The position numbers and the translations under genes are program-made. DNA of 64,000 nucleotides, from assembly GCA_018902385.1 (NCBI GenBank), contig JABSSW010000073.1, positions 62,001 through 126,000 of the forward strand, in the 5' to 3' direction. A model generated the notes under the pieces. That model was not told where the DNA came from. It saw nothing but the letters and a program-made list of their open reading frames with translations, and made no database searches. Positions 1 through 11,532 of the stretch are shown in pieces (the first letter of the stretch is position 1; every line of letters begins with the position of its first letter). This DNA is from Physcia stellaris. Lineage: Eukaryota > Ascomycota > Lecanoromycetes > Caliciales > Physciaceae.

Positions 1-244
1 AAGAAACCACTGATTAGCTGTAAAACGAAGGGATCAAAAGGGCTTTTGGAAGAAGAATAGTAGCTAAAAAGCGATGGAATATCTTTGCTGTCCGTGATTG
101 TATGTAGTGACGCTTTCGTTGGAGTCACGGGTGGATTATCGTACCTGTGCTGCGCTTCAATGAGGTAGGTTTATGCGAGATACGATTCTTGGGATCTAGA
201 TCTCAGAATAGAAAAAGCTCAGCGAGTACTTTATAGACCAACCC

Positions 245-690
245 CTGATCTGATGTGGTGCTAATTGAAATCCCGCCTCTCGTGCATCGCTACTAATACA
301 TCCAATATGACAAGACGGGTACCCGTCTTTGGCACAAAGCATATGAAAAATATTTGAGCATGAATTGCTGAAAACCTCAGGTCCCAAGTCTGGTATATCG
401 GAGGTCTGTTGGGGTGTATATGCAAAAAACAACAACAACAACAAAAGAATCGAATCACTTAGCACCAGGCCATGGGATGATCAGAAATCCCTTGGATAGC
501 CGAAGAAGAATAGATCCACGCTCTGAAGAGTTGCATGTACAGTATCCTATGATCTGGTACTCAGTGGTGCTGAATTCTTTTTAGCTCTGATGGACCTGCA
601 ATTACCTACGATTACCCGACTTGGGACGCACCCGGAGAAGTAAAATAGCACCGCAGCAGACCATAGGATAGTTTCTATGGATTGAATTCC
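245..690. repeat. Degenerate dispersed repeat, copy 1
   Basis: This stretch shares several blocks with other places in the window, near 6838-7010, 8005-8150, 28490-28850 and 43853-43985. Shared blocks are a tgatgtggtg box, a gacaagacg...ttggcacaaagcatatg block, a cgacttggga block, and a recurring (accag/ccgga)ccatgggat box seen twice here (about 467 and 660). The match to the 28.5-kb copy runs over about 400 bp in the same order. No long open frame accompanies it and I see no clear terminal repeats, so it looks like an old non-autonomous element. A short (AAC)n run lies at about 430-444. The rest of 1-872 holds no supportable gene. Confidence 0.5.
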
Positions 691-872
691 ACCATTAGCA
701 AATTATGACATAGCAGGCCTGGTCGTAAATTCGAATTATAATCAGACAAAGAAGACTCTGTACGTGTGCATCATATGAAGTAAGGAGCGGGACAGTGTGG
801 ACAAACCACTAGAATCAACGTGTCAGGAACATTTCTGTGATGCGAATTTGGTCAGATGATGCTGTCAGGTTT

Positions 873-2231
873 CTAAAAGGCTGGACTGGTAGTTGACAGC
901 CGGTGCCGTTCCGGAGGATAGACTCTGGTAGTTGTCATCCCGCCCGTCGCTACGCTCGGATTTTTATCAGCTGGAGCTTCCACCTCTCCTGCTTCGAGAT
1001 CAGCTTCTTCTTCCAGGCTTCCAAAGATTCCATTCATGCCCTTGATCTTAGTCTTCGAGAAGTCCGGAAATGAATAGCTCTGCGTCTCGGGATTGAAATG
1101 CATGTATTCCATCCCATCTCCGAAGCACACTTCTCGTTGAAGTACCGGATCCCAATACCAGTTCATCGCCTCCGCAAGCGCAGGTCCCTTGTTACTTGGT
1201 TTACTCCGACGATGACCTCCTCTCCGATCAGGAACGAAGTGAAAATTCTCGCCAAACTGTTCGAGAACGATTTTGTCTCTCTGCGATTCGTCCATGGCTA
1301 TGATAGACGCAATAGGAGTACGATTGCGGCCTTCAGGAAGCACCCCATACTCCCCAGAAGAGCCGAAAACTACTGTATGAGGTGCTCGATGCGTGAATTC
1401 GCCGGTGGCGGTTTCGTACCCGTCTGTAGGCCATGCGGGAGCAAGTACCAGCCAGGGCTGACGCTTGCGGTACTTTCTATCGTCCATATCCATCACCAAA
1501 ACATGACCAGTTTTTCTCCATTGCTTCTGGGAGTTCTCCTGCAAGATGTAGCCTAGAGCTGCGAAGCGACGCAGTTTATCGTCGTTAGAAGGATGGATTT
1601 CGGCGAGGTCTTTTCCTGCATCTGATGACGGAAAGAGCTGCTCACTTGTATAAACCTGGTCATCAGAAGGATGAGCATCTACAAAAGATATGAGGTCAGC
1701 ATCTCGGATCTCTTTCAATTGGGTACTCTCAGACAAATTTTAAGCCAAGATTTAGGAAAGTGTTCGAGGATGACAGACCTGGATAGAATATTGCCGTCGA
1801 ATCTGTGGCTGCATATTCGAGGTCACAGTCGAAGCTGGGGTCGAACACCCTGAGGGCACCGATGGCTGGTGCCAACTTCAAAATGTATTTGCCATACAGC
1901 TTTTCAAGGGTTAGAGGCTTCATACGCCCACACCGAATCATCCTAAGCAAATCCACCTGTCCATTCTTTGGATCATGATCATAAGCAGCTTTCCAGAATT
2001 GCTGATCACTGGGTACGCCTGTGTTTTAGTACCTTGAATCATCGCCGGAGACGTAGGTGACATAGTCACTGATTGTCTTATCCACCATGAACGGAAACTT
2101 AGCTGCTGCACTCTGCAACTGCTCTTTCACCCAGGGGAAAAGTACGTCCGGGCCATCATAGAGACGCCTGACTTTACAGCTTCAGCCCTAGTGACTTTGA
2201 AAACATGTTCAGGAGCTGTAGGTTGAGACAT
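873..2231 (-). pseudogene. Hypothetical fungal protein, probably broken 5' half
   Basis: I do not recognise the family. The 3' part (873-1736) is one clean frame of about 287 codons with a charged, Trp/Tyr-containing body and an acidic Glu/Ala-rich C-terminal region. Upstream, 1760-2231 also reads as protein, from an ATG at 2229-2231 (MSQPTAPEHVF...) through RLYDGPDVLFPWVKEQL to FDCDLEYAATDSTAIFYP. Reading through this upstream part needs one frame change near 2165 and crosses one in-frame TAA near 2025. That TAA cannot be removed by an intron of normal length. An intron at about 1720-1785 could join the two halves, but I could not find splice sites that agree in phase. The 3' frame could be translated alone from its own ATG at 1736. 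No function is assigned. Confidence 0.5.
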
Positions 2232-4027
2232 AATGAGAAGAGGTGATGATGGACACTTTACCACCTTGTAAGTATTTGCAGCTTGCTAGGCTTTATAAAG
2301 TGAGAAAATGTGCGCCGATCAAATGACCACAAGTCATTTACAATCTGTCGTGATGCTATTATACTTTGAAGAACGCGATAGAAACGATTAGTCACGCAGC
2401 AAGGATTATTGAGCTTCAACAGCCCGCTCAACAAATAATATACGGTCTTAATCAACGAAGGATTATGAATTTTCGCTCAATCGCAAAACACCGTATGACT
2501 CATGAGCTCAACAGGAAAGCTCAAAGGACGTGAAATAAGAGATATAATCGGCGGTGTGCAAAAATTATGAGAGGCTAGTCCTTGATTCGTGGCTTCGTTA
2601 CGCTCTTCACCTGCTGTATTGCGAGGGGGCAATTTCTCATGATGACTAAGCGATGTTGGGAGCTCGTTGAGTCGTTATGCCCACGTTGTCTCGGGCCGTG
2701 TAGCCGAAGCGTCGTAGGGCTCGGGCTTCTCTTCTACACTTGGCCGAACTAGCCAGGGGTCTGATAACTGAGACAAATGCCCACGCTGGTTAGTATAATA
2801 ATTAGTAAGCTTGGCAGGAGCTAACTCTGTTTGCTCCTGCTCTTCCAGCCATGCACGAATGCACCTACACCTCAGTGAATCCGTCTATCAAGCAGCCTTC
2901 TACGCTCTCTATCGCGCTGTCACCGACAAGCATAACTTTATGATTTCTCCAATAGCCGTGGATGCTGTCGTCGCTCCGATAGCTATGATAAGCCTTACGG
3001 ATCTATTGATTCAAAAAGTATTGAAAGCAATATGAAAAGAAGAAAAACAGCTAATGCTGCGTACTTCCTTCATTGCTATGTACAAAATCCTTGGTGTTTT
3101 GGGCATGGCCGGCCTGCAAGCAATGGCCCTGCAGAGCAAAGTGGCCCTGCAGAGCCGGCCCCGCTGAGCAAAGTGGCCCAGCAGAGCAGCTTTCAGAGCC
3201 TAGCTACTCCCCCTGCCTCTGCGACTGGGTTCTGGAGCGAAGAAAAGGCCTCCAAAGGAGGTGAAAACGCCGAAGGAGGCCAAAAACAAGGAGTGGGTGG
3301 GCGGGCAAAAGAAGAGACGAAAGATGGGGAATGGAATGAAGGGGGCAATGACCTCCTATTTAACTAGGAGGCCGGCCCCTCCAAGCCCCTTTCATTTCGT
3401 CATCCCTGCATTAGCACCCATGTCTAGCCTGGACGAACAATCTCAACATCCTCTATAATGTATTTACTTCTGGATAAGACCACAGATCGCAGATCATATC
3501 GAGTCCTCACTTCTGATGAAATGTGGCGCACACTGTTCGTCGGACATCCAGCTGTGGTTCACAAGCCTTAGGCAAAGGTGTCGTTGATGACCACCAACCC
3601 AAATCGCGCTAGGATACCATGGCAATCATGCTTGATATCGGGACAAATATCGACTTCCCGGTTGATACCAAATGGTCATGGCAAAGGATGCAGTGCTCCA
3701 ACTTGTGCATGTAGACAAAGAATTATGTCAGCCAACGCTTTTCGGCAGTGGATGAACAACACACTCCAACCTCTTTGTTGTCAATTGCATCAACAGACCC
3801 GCAAACATCGATGACAATAGCATGAAGTTTTCGTCCTATCCTGCTTTAGGTCTGGTCTCAACTGTGGTCTCACACTTTGAAGTTTTACACCACAATGACG
3901 AAGACTTTGCGAGCAAAAAAAATCTCAGCTGGCTATTTCAATCTTCCTCTCAGCAAAAGTACCTCATTATATACGAGACTCAGTTACTAGGATCTGCGAC
4001 TGCTCTCTTAATTACAAGTTCCGCAGA
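2232..4027. other. Gene-poor spacer with a GC-rich short repeat
   Basis: I see no convincing gene in this 1.8-kb stretch. The short frames at 2811-3458 and 3578-3814 lack recognisable domains and mostly follow base composition. At 3125-3190 a GC-rich unit built on ggccctgcagagcaaagt recurs about three times imperfectly, and 3240-3300 has a purine-rich stretch with repeated ccaaaggagg-like words. A TATA-like ttatata at about 3966-3973 lies some 60 bp before the start of the next gene. Confidence 0.4.
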
Positions 4028-6135
4028 ATGGCTCCTCAAAAGAAGGCTAAAGCAGTGAAGAAGAAGGCTGCAAAGAGAAAAACAACACAATACAGCTCTG
4101 CGCTATCCGACTGGGAGACTGAAACGTTATCAGAAGGTTCTTTCGTGAGTAGAGTCCTAGAAGTTGATTTTCTGCCCTCATGGAGTACAATCAATTGAAC
4201 TGGACTCACAGGTTCATCTTCTCGTAGCTACACCTACAGTGCCGTCTCCGTTAGCCCAGTTGACCGCAGAAGAGAAAAGACCCGATCCACATTCTCCGCT
4301 AACTCCACTCGCTCGAGCCTTTCAATCGACATGTCATCCAGATGCAAGGGTTCGGTCGGAGCTACGCCAAGCTCGGCAGTGGATCACTGAAGTCGACTCA
4401 AGGATTATGTACAGCAATCGCCACGGCGAATTGAAGCAATTACCAGCCACGTATGAAGACTCTAGCAAGGATGGCGAATCTATGATTGTTAACATCAATA
4501 AAACCTCGCATTTCACCGTAGTGAACGTGCCGTGTGACCTTCCAATGTGGGTCAAGGGAAGTACTGCATGATATAAGCCCGTACTGAAATATCGCATAGT
4601 GGTGCACGTACTCGTACAGCTGATCTTCGCAACTTAGAAAGCGGGCGTTCTGTCGATAAAGGCCGCGTCACTGTCCGGTGCATCAAGCTTCGGCACCACC
4701 CAACAGGACGATTCGATATTTTCCTTTTCACAGGCAGACATCGCGACCTTGTCCTGAACGGTCATAGCATAGGGCCTAATACATATGCGGGTCCTCTCTC
4801 AAAATTTGCGACGATTCAGGTTGGGGAGCAAGTCGCATTGTGCTGGTTTGACAAGGAAGGATTCGACTATAAACCAGTCAGTACACAATTTTATCCTTTA
4901 AAACCACTACAATGGAATACTCACATCCGCACCAGGGTATAGATACTCGGAAACGATCCTTCTCAAACGTAGAGGAAGCTGCAGAAGCTAGTCCTCATGG
5001 ACCACGAGCGAAAAGACTTAGGTCGGCTGACGGTACGTATATATACCAGGGACCAAGGTCCTCCACTACTTCTACGACTTACTTGTCAATGGTAGATGCC
5101 CTTGACAGAACTACTAGCCGTGCCACTGTCCAGTCCCCACCGCCGCAGAGCTGGAAGGATATCTTCTACCGGGGCCTTGAGCACGAGAGGGCGCAGCAGC
5201 CTCGAGGTGATGCATTAAGGCTAGATGCAACCAGAGGTATAACTGATGACGTGGTTGTAAGAGCTATTGCATCGTTTTGGGCTGCCAAAGGAAGGCCTAC
5301 AGCATTCGGCCAGGAGGATGTATTCAAAAACCGGACGAGAGATGCGCAGAGGAAAACGAGACAGGTCGTATGCGGTCAATCTCGTAAAACTCTGCTTATG
5401 CCGCTCTGTTTCCAGCAGGGAAGAGAAAAGCCGCCGGAGGACAACGACGAGAGTGCTGAGGAAGATCAAGATCAAGATTTAGGTGCGCAAAGCCGGGAAA
5501 TCGGTCATTTCGTTCTGGCGATTGCAACGAGAAAGGATTCTAAGGACCGGAGCCGCAAGCCAATCGAAATCAAAATTTATGACAGTCGTCCAGGTTCGGT
5601 CGAGGAAGACGACATCAAGGAGGCAGCCAGAAGAGTGGTGAAATACTCTGGATGGTTGGGAATGAGTGCAGATCAGCCCCCCCGCATCTGGCTCCAAACG
5701 CCACACTTCGATCCAGACCCAGTCATAGTAACGGGTTATCCGAACCAGGGCGGCCAAAGTCTGCACTGTGGGTTGTATGTTGTCTTGAGAGCTTGGGCGC
5801 ATCTACTCGATATTGAAGTCACGAGCTTCAGAAGTCTCCGCCTCCCTACAGGCAAAACTCTTGCCGACTTCCATAAGGAGGGCATGGAGATTGTTTCGCT
5901 CGCTTTGACAGGCCGCATGGATTCTAGAACCGTTCAGGCTTACATGAGGTACTACGGGTTCTCTATTGGGGGCAAAAAGATAACAAATGAGGTCGAAGAC
6001 CATAGAGCACAACCTATGACTGATAGTATTTTGAGACAAGAGATAGAGGATCAGATGACAGCGGACATTGTAGCCATCAATGGCGCAAATCAAGCCTATT
6101 CAGGGGACTATCTTGAGGATAAGGCCCCCTCGTGA
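4028..6135 (+). CDS. Ulp1/C48-like cysteine protease domain protein
   Basis: The model has four exons (4028-4144, 4212-4546, 4600-4876, 4936-6135). All three introns (67, 53 and 59 nt) keep phase, giving about 642 aa. The N-terminus is Lys-rich (MAPQKKAKAVKKKAAKRK), suggesting a nuclear or nucleic-acid-binding tail. The C-terminal exon carries the papain-like Ulp1/SENP layout: GHFVLA (His), IYDSRPG (Asp), then a Gln shortly before HCG (Cys) in NQGGQSLHCGLYVVLRAW. These fall near residues 199, 224, 279 and 286, counting from the internal ATG at 4912. Family members cleave SUMO or related ubiquitin-like proteins. HCG replaces the usual DCG, so the target could differ. A shorter protein starting at 4912 (407 aa) is the alternative. 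The middle exons match nothing I recognise. Confidence 0.7.
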
Positions 6136-6837
6136 GGGCCTGTCTCCAGTTTTTGGAGCCAGCAGAACAATTCGAGACAGACATTATTCGGCTTAGTATC
6201 GTTGAGACGGGATTCACTGCTTGATGCAGTTGCTTGGGTGTACCTTGGATTTACGTGGTCTTTCTTTCTTCGCTTATTAGAAAGTTAGACGTTATTGTCT
6301 ATCATATTATGAGTAATTTCTGTAGGTTTCCAAAGGCTGGTAGAGTTCTACAACTGCGGATGATACTGCGAGAATGGGTTCCGGTTTGGAGTCTGAATCC
6401 AAAAACGTTGTCAAGGAGTCTTGGTTCTCTCGGGCCACTCTCACGTCGGTGCTTATAGATAGCAAGAGCTTAGTCTCCTCTCTACCTAAAGTTTCGTCCA
6501 ACTGATAGGTCAACAGATCATCAAGAAACAATATCTCATGATGAAAGACATGTCTCCATATTGCTGAAATTCAGTATAAGTATCAATGATCCCTTGCGAG
6601 TTTTGAGAAAGCTAAGTCTCGGAATATCATATCTTATCCGTGGCTTTTTCGCAGCTTCTTGGATGGGAAGAATAGACAGGGGGAGGGATGGCCTCCTAAC
6701 GCAAGTTTCAAAGTAATGAGGGTAGCTAGAGGTTTGTGGGCTAGTCTCTTCGACTTTCCAAAATACACACCACATATATAAAGAAGCATTGAACGAATCC
6801 AGGAGCGCTAAAGCTGGACCAATGGGACTATCTCATC

Positions 6838-7010
6838 GTCTGATGTGGTGCGTTCCCTCCCCTACGCATCTCCGCCAATACATCCAACACGACAAGACGC
6901 GTACCTGTTTTTGACACAAAGCATATGAAAGCGACTTGAAAATGACATTGAAAAACCATCATCTTCTGATTTCGTTTTCAGTCGGGTGATCATAGATCTG
7001 TCGGTATAGT
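6838..7010. repeat. Degenerate dispersed repeat, copy 2
   Basis: It shares with copy 1 the tgatgtggtg box, the aatacatccaa.acgacaagacg.gtacc block and the acacaaagcatatgaaa block. It ends near gatcatagatctgtcgg, a block also seen in the 8.1-kb copy. It is diverged at many positions and non-coding. Confidence 0.5.
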
Positions 7011-8004
7011 CAAGCAGATACTTTCTCCTTCCGTCCTGCCCTCAATCATTTCACCACTGACTCCACACCCCCTTTTTGCTTTTTCAACAGCTACCACTTC
7101 TTCTGGCTCGTACAATATCAGATTTTTGGGCCTGAGACGTTATCGAGCACTCCTGGGCACTCATTTCCGTCAGTGATCCCCCGTTAAGCGAGGATTGCGT
7201 TGTACCTGAGCGACAGATTCTACTGATGAAACTTGTCTACTTCGTGCACCAGCTCCTTAACCCTTTTCTATTCATAATTTCCGCTTCATTCCCGTATACT
7301 TGTTCACGGACAAAGGTTTCTCTTGATTCTTGAACAAAATTTCCGCCATGCGCACTAAAGTATCAGGGCTGGATGAGCCATATACGCAGCCAGCTCTTCA
7401 TGCTTATTCGCTTTTCTGTTCTTTGTTAGAGGCTCCGAAATGAGAGCGGTATCGTAAGGTCAGCAGCACTTCATCGGCAAAACTTCATGTCCACCCACAA
7501 TGATTCACTCGCTTCTGATGAACAGTTGCAACAAGATAAGACCTCCGTGCACCAATTACATTATGCCTTTCTTCGAAGGCCTTCCAATGTTGCAAATAAG
7601 ATTATGAAGCCGTGTCACTGGCTTTCGGCTGATGTGTCACGTCATTTGCTTTGCTAGAGCCTCTTAGACAGCCTGATAAACCCAACGGCTTAGGTAACAA
7701 GTCCCATGGAAGCCATGGACCACTGATAACTTTACGGTACGCCGGACTTGAAGAAATGCACTACCAGGAGAGCTTGCTCTCTTTTGATCTTGGAAGTTAT
7801 TTGAGTACGGGACTACCATGCATTTATAGTGTCTCTAGAGTTCCGACCATACCAAAGTCTGCAAACTGTTATGGTAGTATTGATCCTATCCAAGCATACC
7901 CTCCGAGATCGCCGAACATCATCAATCTTGACATCCCTCGAAGACTTCAGAAATTAAAGCCGCTAAGCTCTAGAGTCTGAGGACATCCGAGAATATCCCA
8001 CGGT

Positions 8005-8150
8005 CTATTTTTTGCCTCTCATGCATCACCACCTACATGCTTAATGCAACAAGACGTGTATCCTTCCTTGGCACAAAATAATTGAACATGAATGAATTCT
8101 TCGGGTTCCGTTCCAAACCGTGTAATCGCAGATCTGTCGCCCAGGTCCGT
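8005..8150. repeat. Degenerate dispersed repeat, copy 3
   Basis: It carries the tgcctctcatgcatc, caacaagacgtgtat and ttggcacaaa blocks and ends at tcgcagatctgtcg, parallel to copies 1 and 2. It is short and strongly diverged. Confidence 0.45.
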
Positions 8151-8240
8151 CGAGAGATATCATTAGAAAGATGTATCACAGAATATTAGGACCACTTAGG
8201 GAGTACTAACCAGAACCATTATAGACGAATCTGAAACAAC

Positions 8241-10186
8241 TCAATAATCGAGGTGTTTGCGACGTGCGTAAACCCCCAGATTCACAATGCTGCGCAATAC
8301 ATCATCGGAAGCTCGATACATCTCACAGTACGTGTTGGTGCGGATATGAAACCGGATGTAGTCACGTCTCTCCGCTTCGGTGAGTCTAGGACCGAACATT
8401 CGCCTGCCATCCTTTATCCAACCTGCTCATCAATCGTCAGCTTATCACCAGGATTGCGTCTCCAGATGGCTCTCGAGCGTGATTTTGCCAGCCCCGTGTC
8501 AGGATACTCCAGCTTCTATAGCTCACTATGAGAGATACGATGTGAAAAACACTCACCCCAGCGTGTGGTCCATTGCGCACGACTGTCCCTTAACCGTTCA
8601 TACACCATCTCATCACTTATTTCTCCATAAGCACTATACTCTGCAGTAATGTGCGGAGGTCTGAACGCCCCTCGAAGTTGGATTTCTTCGAACAACGCCC
8701 CCCGTCCTTCTCCATCTTGAAGTTGAGCGAGTCGCTCCGGAAGCATGAGCTCTACAGCGAGATCTGCGTCCCTCGAAACCTCCGAAGGATGCTGGGGTCC
8801 AAACACATTCCAGTCTCGGCTTCGCTGCGCATTTGATGCTTCATCGTACTCCACTCGGGATACCCCTTCAGGTTCTCGTCTCACGCCCTCGGGTAGCTCG
8901 AACTCGATGTCGGCCTGATATAAATGGAGGTCGCGTCTACACAACGGGCATAGGGCACTGTCGAAGCCTGGTCGTTGTGCACCGCAGATATATGTTTGAA
9001 GACAGTGATTACCGAAGATGTGATTGCAAGGGAGACGAACTGGATATTCAACTGCATCTCCATGATCCATCGTCTGACTATCGAATATATAAGGCTCGTG
9101 GCAGATATAGCAAGCCTGATCTTGCAATTCTGGCACGTCCACTTGATCTAGTCGAGGAAGTTGCTGTATATATCTTCTGACTCTTGATGATTGATGAAGA
9201 GGAGCCTCCGCCTCGTTGATGGTCTCTGCCGCTTCGCTCACCTCGAATGTGAGCATTTGATTTTCATCACTCTCGGTCGCGGGACTGCCGTGCCTGGGTA
9301 GCTGCACTTGGATGTTGACCGGCTCTCTTCCAAGCTCGTATGGTACGCTCATGATGAACTGAAATGTGGGCATATTGCGTGGATTGGGCAAAACCAAATG
9401 GATTCGATCATTAGGAGCGGGAGGCATCCGACTTATTCTCGTCTGCTGCTGCAAAATATACTCCTCATAACGGAGTCTTCTTCCATGCGGAAGCGCAAAG
9501 AAATTTCCGATAACATCATAGTCGCTAGGAACAATATAAAAGTCCTCCGCGGGGGCCTCATCGGTGCGATTCACATCCTCGTTCTCAACATTCAAGTCAA
9601 GATCTGGTATCGCCGCGTCCCCAATCTGCGTAGTTCCGTTATTTGGAGATGTTACGGCAGGTGTGTGTGTGGGTGTTTGCGGAATGAACGCCCTAGTCTC
9701 CCAAAGAATGTGATTGACATAGTCTTGCCGAGAGGAATTCATACTAGTATCTTCAACTTCCGGAACGATAGGATTTCTAATCGGCGTGCCTGTCCTAGCA
9801 CTCATGTTGATTGCTCTGCGAGATACCCAGACTACCCTACCATCAGGGATACGCATCTGGATATCCGTTGGGTTTTCTTGCGTCAGAGTGCTACGAGTAT
9901 CCCCGATCGCTGCCTGTGAATCGAATGAATCTTGCACGAAGTATGATGCTGGATTTGGTCCCAAATACCGCTCATCGACCTCAATAACCGGACCTAAGTT
10001 TTCTAGGCGTGGAGGTTCTGGAATGATAGCCTGCTGGACGGGTAAGTCCCACACGGAAGCAGGCGCCTACGCAGTAGCTGTTCTATTGCTTACCGAAGAA
10101 TCTTGTGTTGGGGGCGTCGATGGCCGATCCACATGTGCAGATACGTTCTCGCAAGGATTTTGATCGTTATGCTGATTGTTGGACAT
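8241..10186 (-). CDS. RING-finger protein, putative E3 ubiquitin ligase
   Basis: Three exons are supported: 10186-10094, 10033-8557 and 8422-8241. The first intron (60 nt) has a GTAAGC donor. The second (134 nt) has GTGAGT, a GCTGAC branch and CAG. The phases agree, giving about 583 aa. A RING-type zinc finger lies near residues 339-396: CYIC, then LPCNHIFGNHC, then CPLCRRDL, with a long loop between the first and second Cys pairs. The N-terminal half is polar and low-complexity. The end (GPRLTEAERRDYIRFHIRT) may be helical. RING proteins recruit E2 enzymes; the substrate is unknown here. A TATA-like element lies about 140 bp upstream. The gene sits between a C48-like protease and two F-box genes. 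Confidence 0.8.
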
Positions 10187-11532
10187 AGTAGGGTCGAAGA
10201 ACTCGACCTTCGGCCGAGTGGAAGGGTTTAGTGCCGAATATCACAGATTTACAGGCTTATGAGAATGTCGATTTTAAGGGTCGAGGGAGACTATGGCTAA
10301 TTCCGAAAAGAAAAGGGCAGGCTCTTATATAGCGGAGCGTACGGGTCCAAGTCTTTCTGATGTCTCATGACTGTCCGTGACGTATCAGAGTGATGCCGTA
10401 TTACTCATCATCATGGCTCTTGCCTTTTCACAATTCAATCCTGTCATCAACGCACAATCCGAAAGGCTAGAGACATCTTTGTCTGACTCTAAGTCGAAGC
10501 TATCATAACTTGTGCTATGAGGCATATTTCGGAGGCATGATTTGAGTCAATGTTCAGAGTATACGATTCGCAACCGAAAGATTTCCGCATCTTTTCCAAT
10601 GCGGCTTGTAGAGACTAGTCATCAGGTTCGTGATATTCCCCCTTTGCGACTCTTGATTAAGTCTTTCTACTCGATTTACTCCTATTGGATCGGTGCATTC
10701 ATTATTTGGTCTTCATGTATATAGACCACCATGTGCAAACCCGTCAAACCAATGATATTTCTCAATTACCTTAGAGGCAAACTTCAAGGCTAGCGCAATC
10801 GCCTGCCTCCCTGTGCATGGATAGCAAACTGCGTATCACTTAGACTAACAGCATTTGATGACCTTATATAAGTATCGGAGTCCTAGCAATAAAAGTTTTC
10901 AATATTCACTCGACGAGGGATACACTTACTAAGCCCCGATTAGCTTATGTGTTTATATCGCTTCATGAAATTCTCTCTACCATTCACCATGCTGTAGGTA
11001 GCGGTCTCTCTTGGTCTCTTGTAGAAGCGTTGATCTTGCTTCAAATTAGTTATATTCTATTTAAATTTCATATCATTTGATAATGCAATCATATAATGTC
11101 ACAATTCACACTCATCCTACTCATATGACTTGTCACTCAAATTTCTCATTGATTGATGATTGTATACAGTCATCACATATAGACATAAAATATATCTTAG
11201 TGATCAACTTCCTAAATTATATGAAGAATTCGGTGTGTTATATACATTAAGTCAAGCTCTTTGAATTATTCAAACACTTCACACTTGTCTTCTATGTCAT
11301 GATTTGCAAAGATTGTGGTTCGATTTCATATAAATTTCCCCTACTGCTAGAATTGAAGTATTCAAAACACATACCAAACTTACTTTACAATAAAGCGATC
11401 TCAAGGTCCGTAAGAAAAAGATATCCCTATAATCAGCTTTTTGCGGGCCAACAAACCAAATTCATCGGCTGAGCTAAGCTTTGTCATCTCTTGCTCTTCC
11501 TGCTAAGGTATTACCAAGCAGTCACTCCAGCC
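10187..11532. other. Gene-free spacer, AT-rich in its right half
   Basis: No supportable gene. From about 10860 to 11460 the sequence is AT-rich. Unlike the retroelement blocks it keeps many CT and CC dinucleotides, so it does not show their mutation signature. It probably includes the promoter of the F-box gene that follows. Confidence 0.4.
10322..10335 (-). promoter_or_regulatory. TATA-like box upstream of the RING gene
   Basis: On the minus strand the bases read CCGCTATATAAGAG, a good TATA consensus about 140 bp before the RING gene ATG at 10186. Its function is inferred from sequence and position only. Confidence 0.35.

Larger units (their letters stand above)
6136..8240. other. Gene-free spacer with two repeat copies
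   Basis: No supportable gene is visible across 2.1 kb. The longest frame (7651-7980) has no domain, no splice context and composition like the surroundings. Degenerate copies of the dispersed repeat sit at about 6838-7010 and 8005-8150. Confidence 0.45.

Noticed and set aside
7651-7980. Frame of 109 codons in the 6.1-8.2 kb spacer
   Set aside because: No domain, no splice context, composition like its surroundings.
10860-11460. AT-rich stretch considered as a third RIP-mutated element
   Set aside because: CT and CC remain frequent and no element parts are visible, so it lacks the signature.
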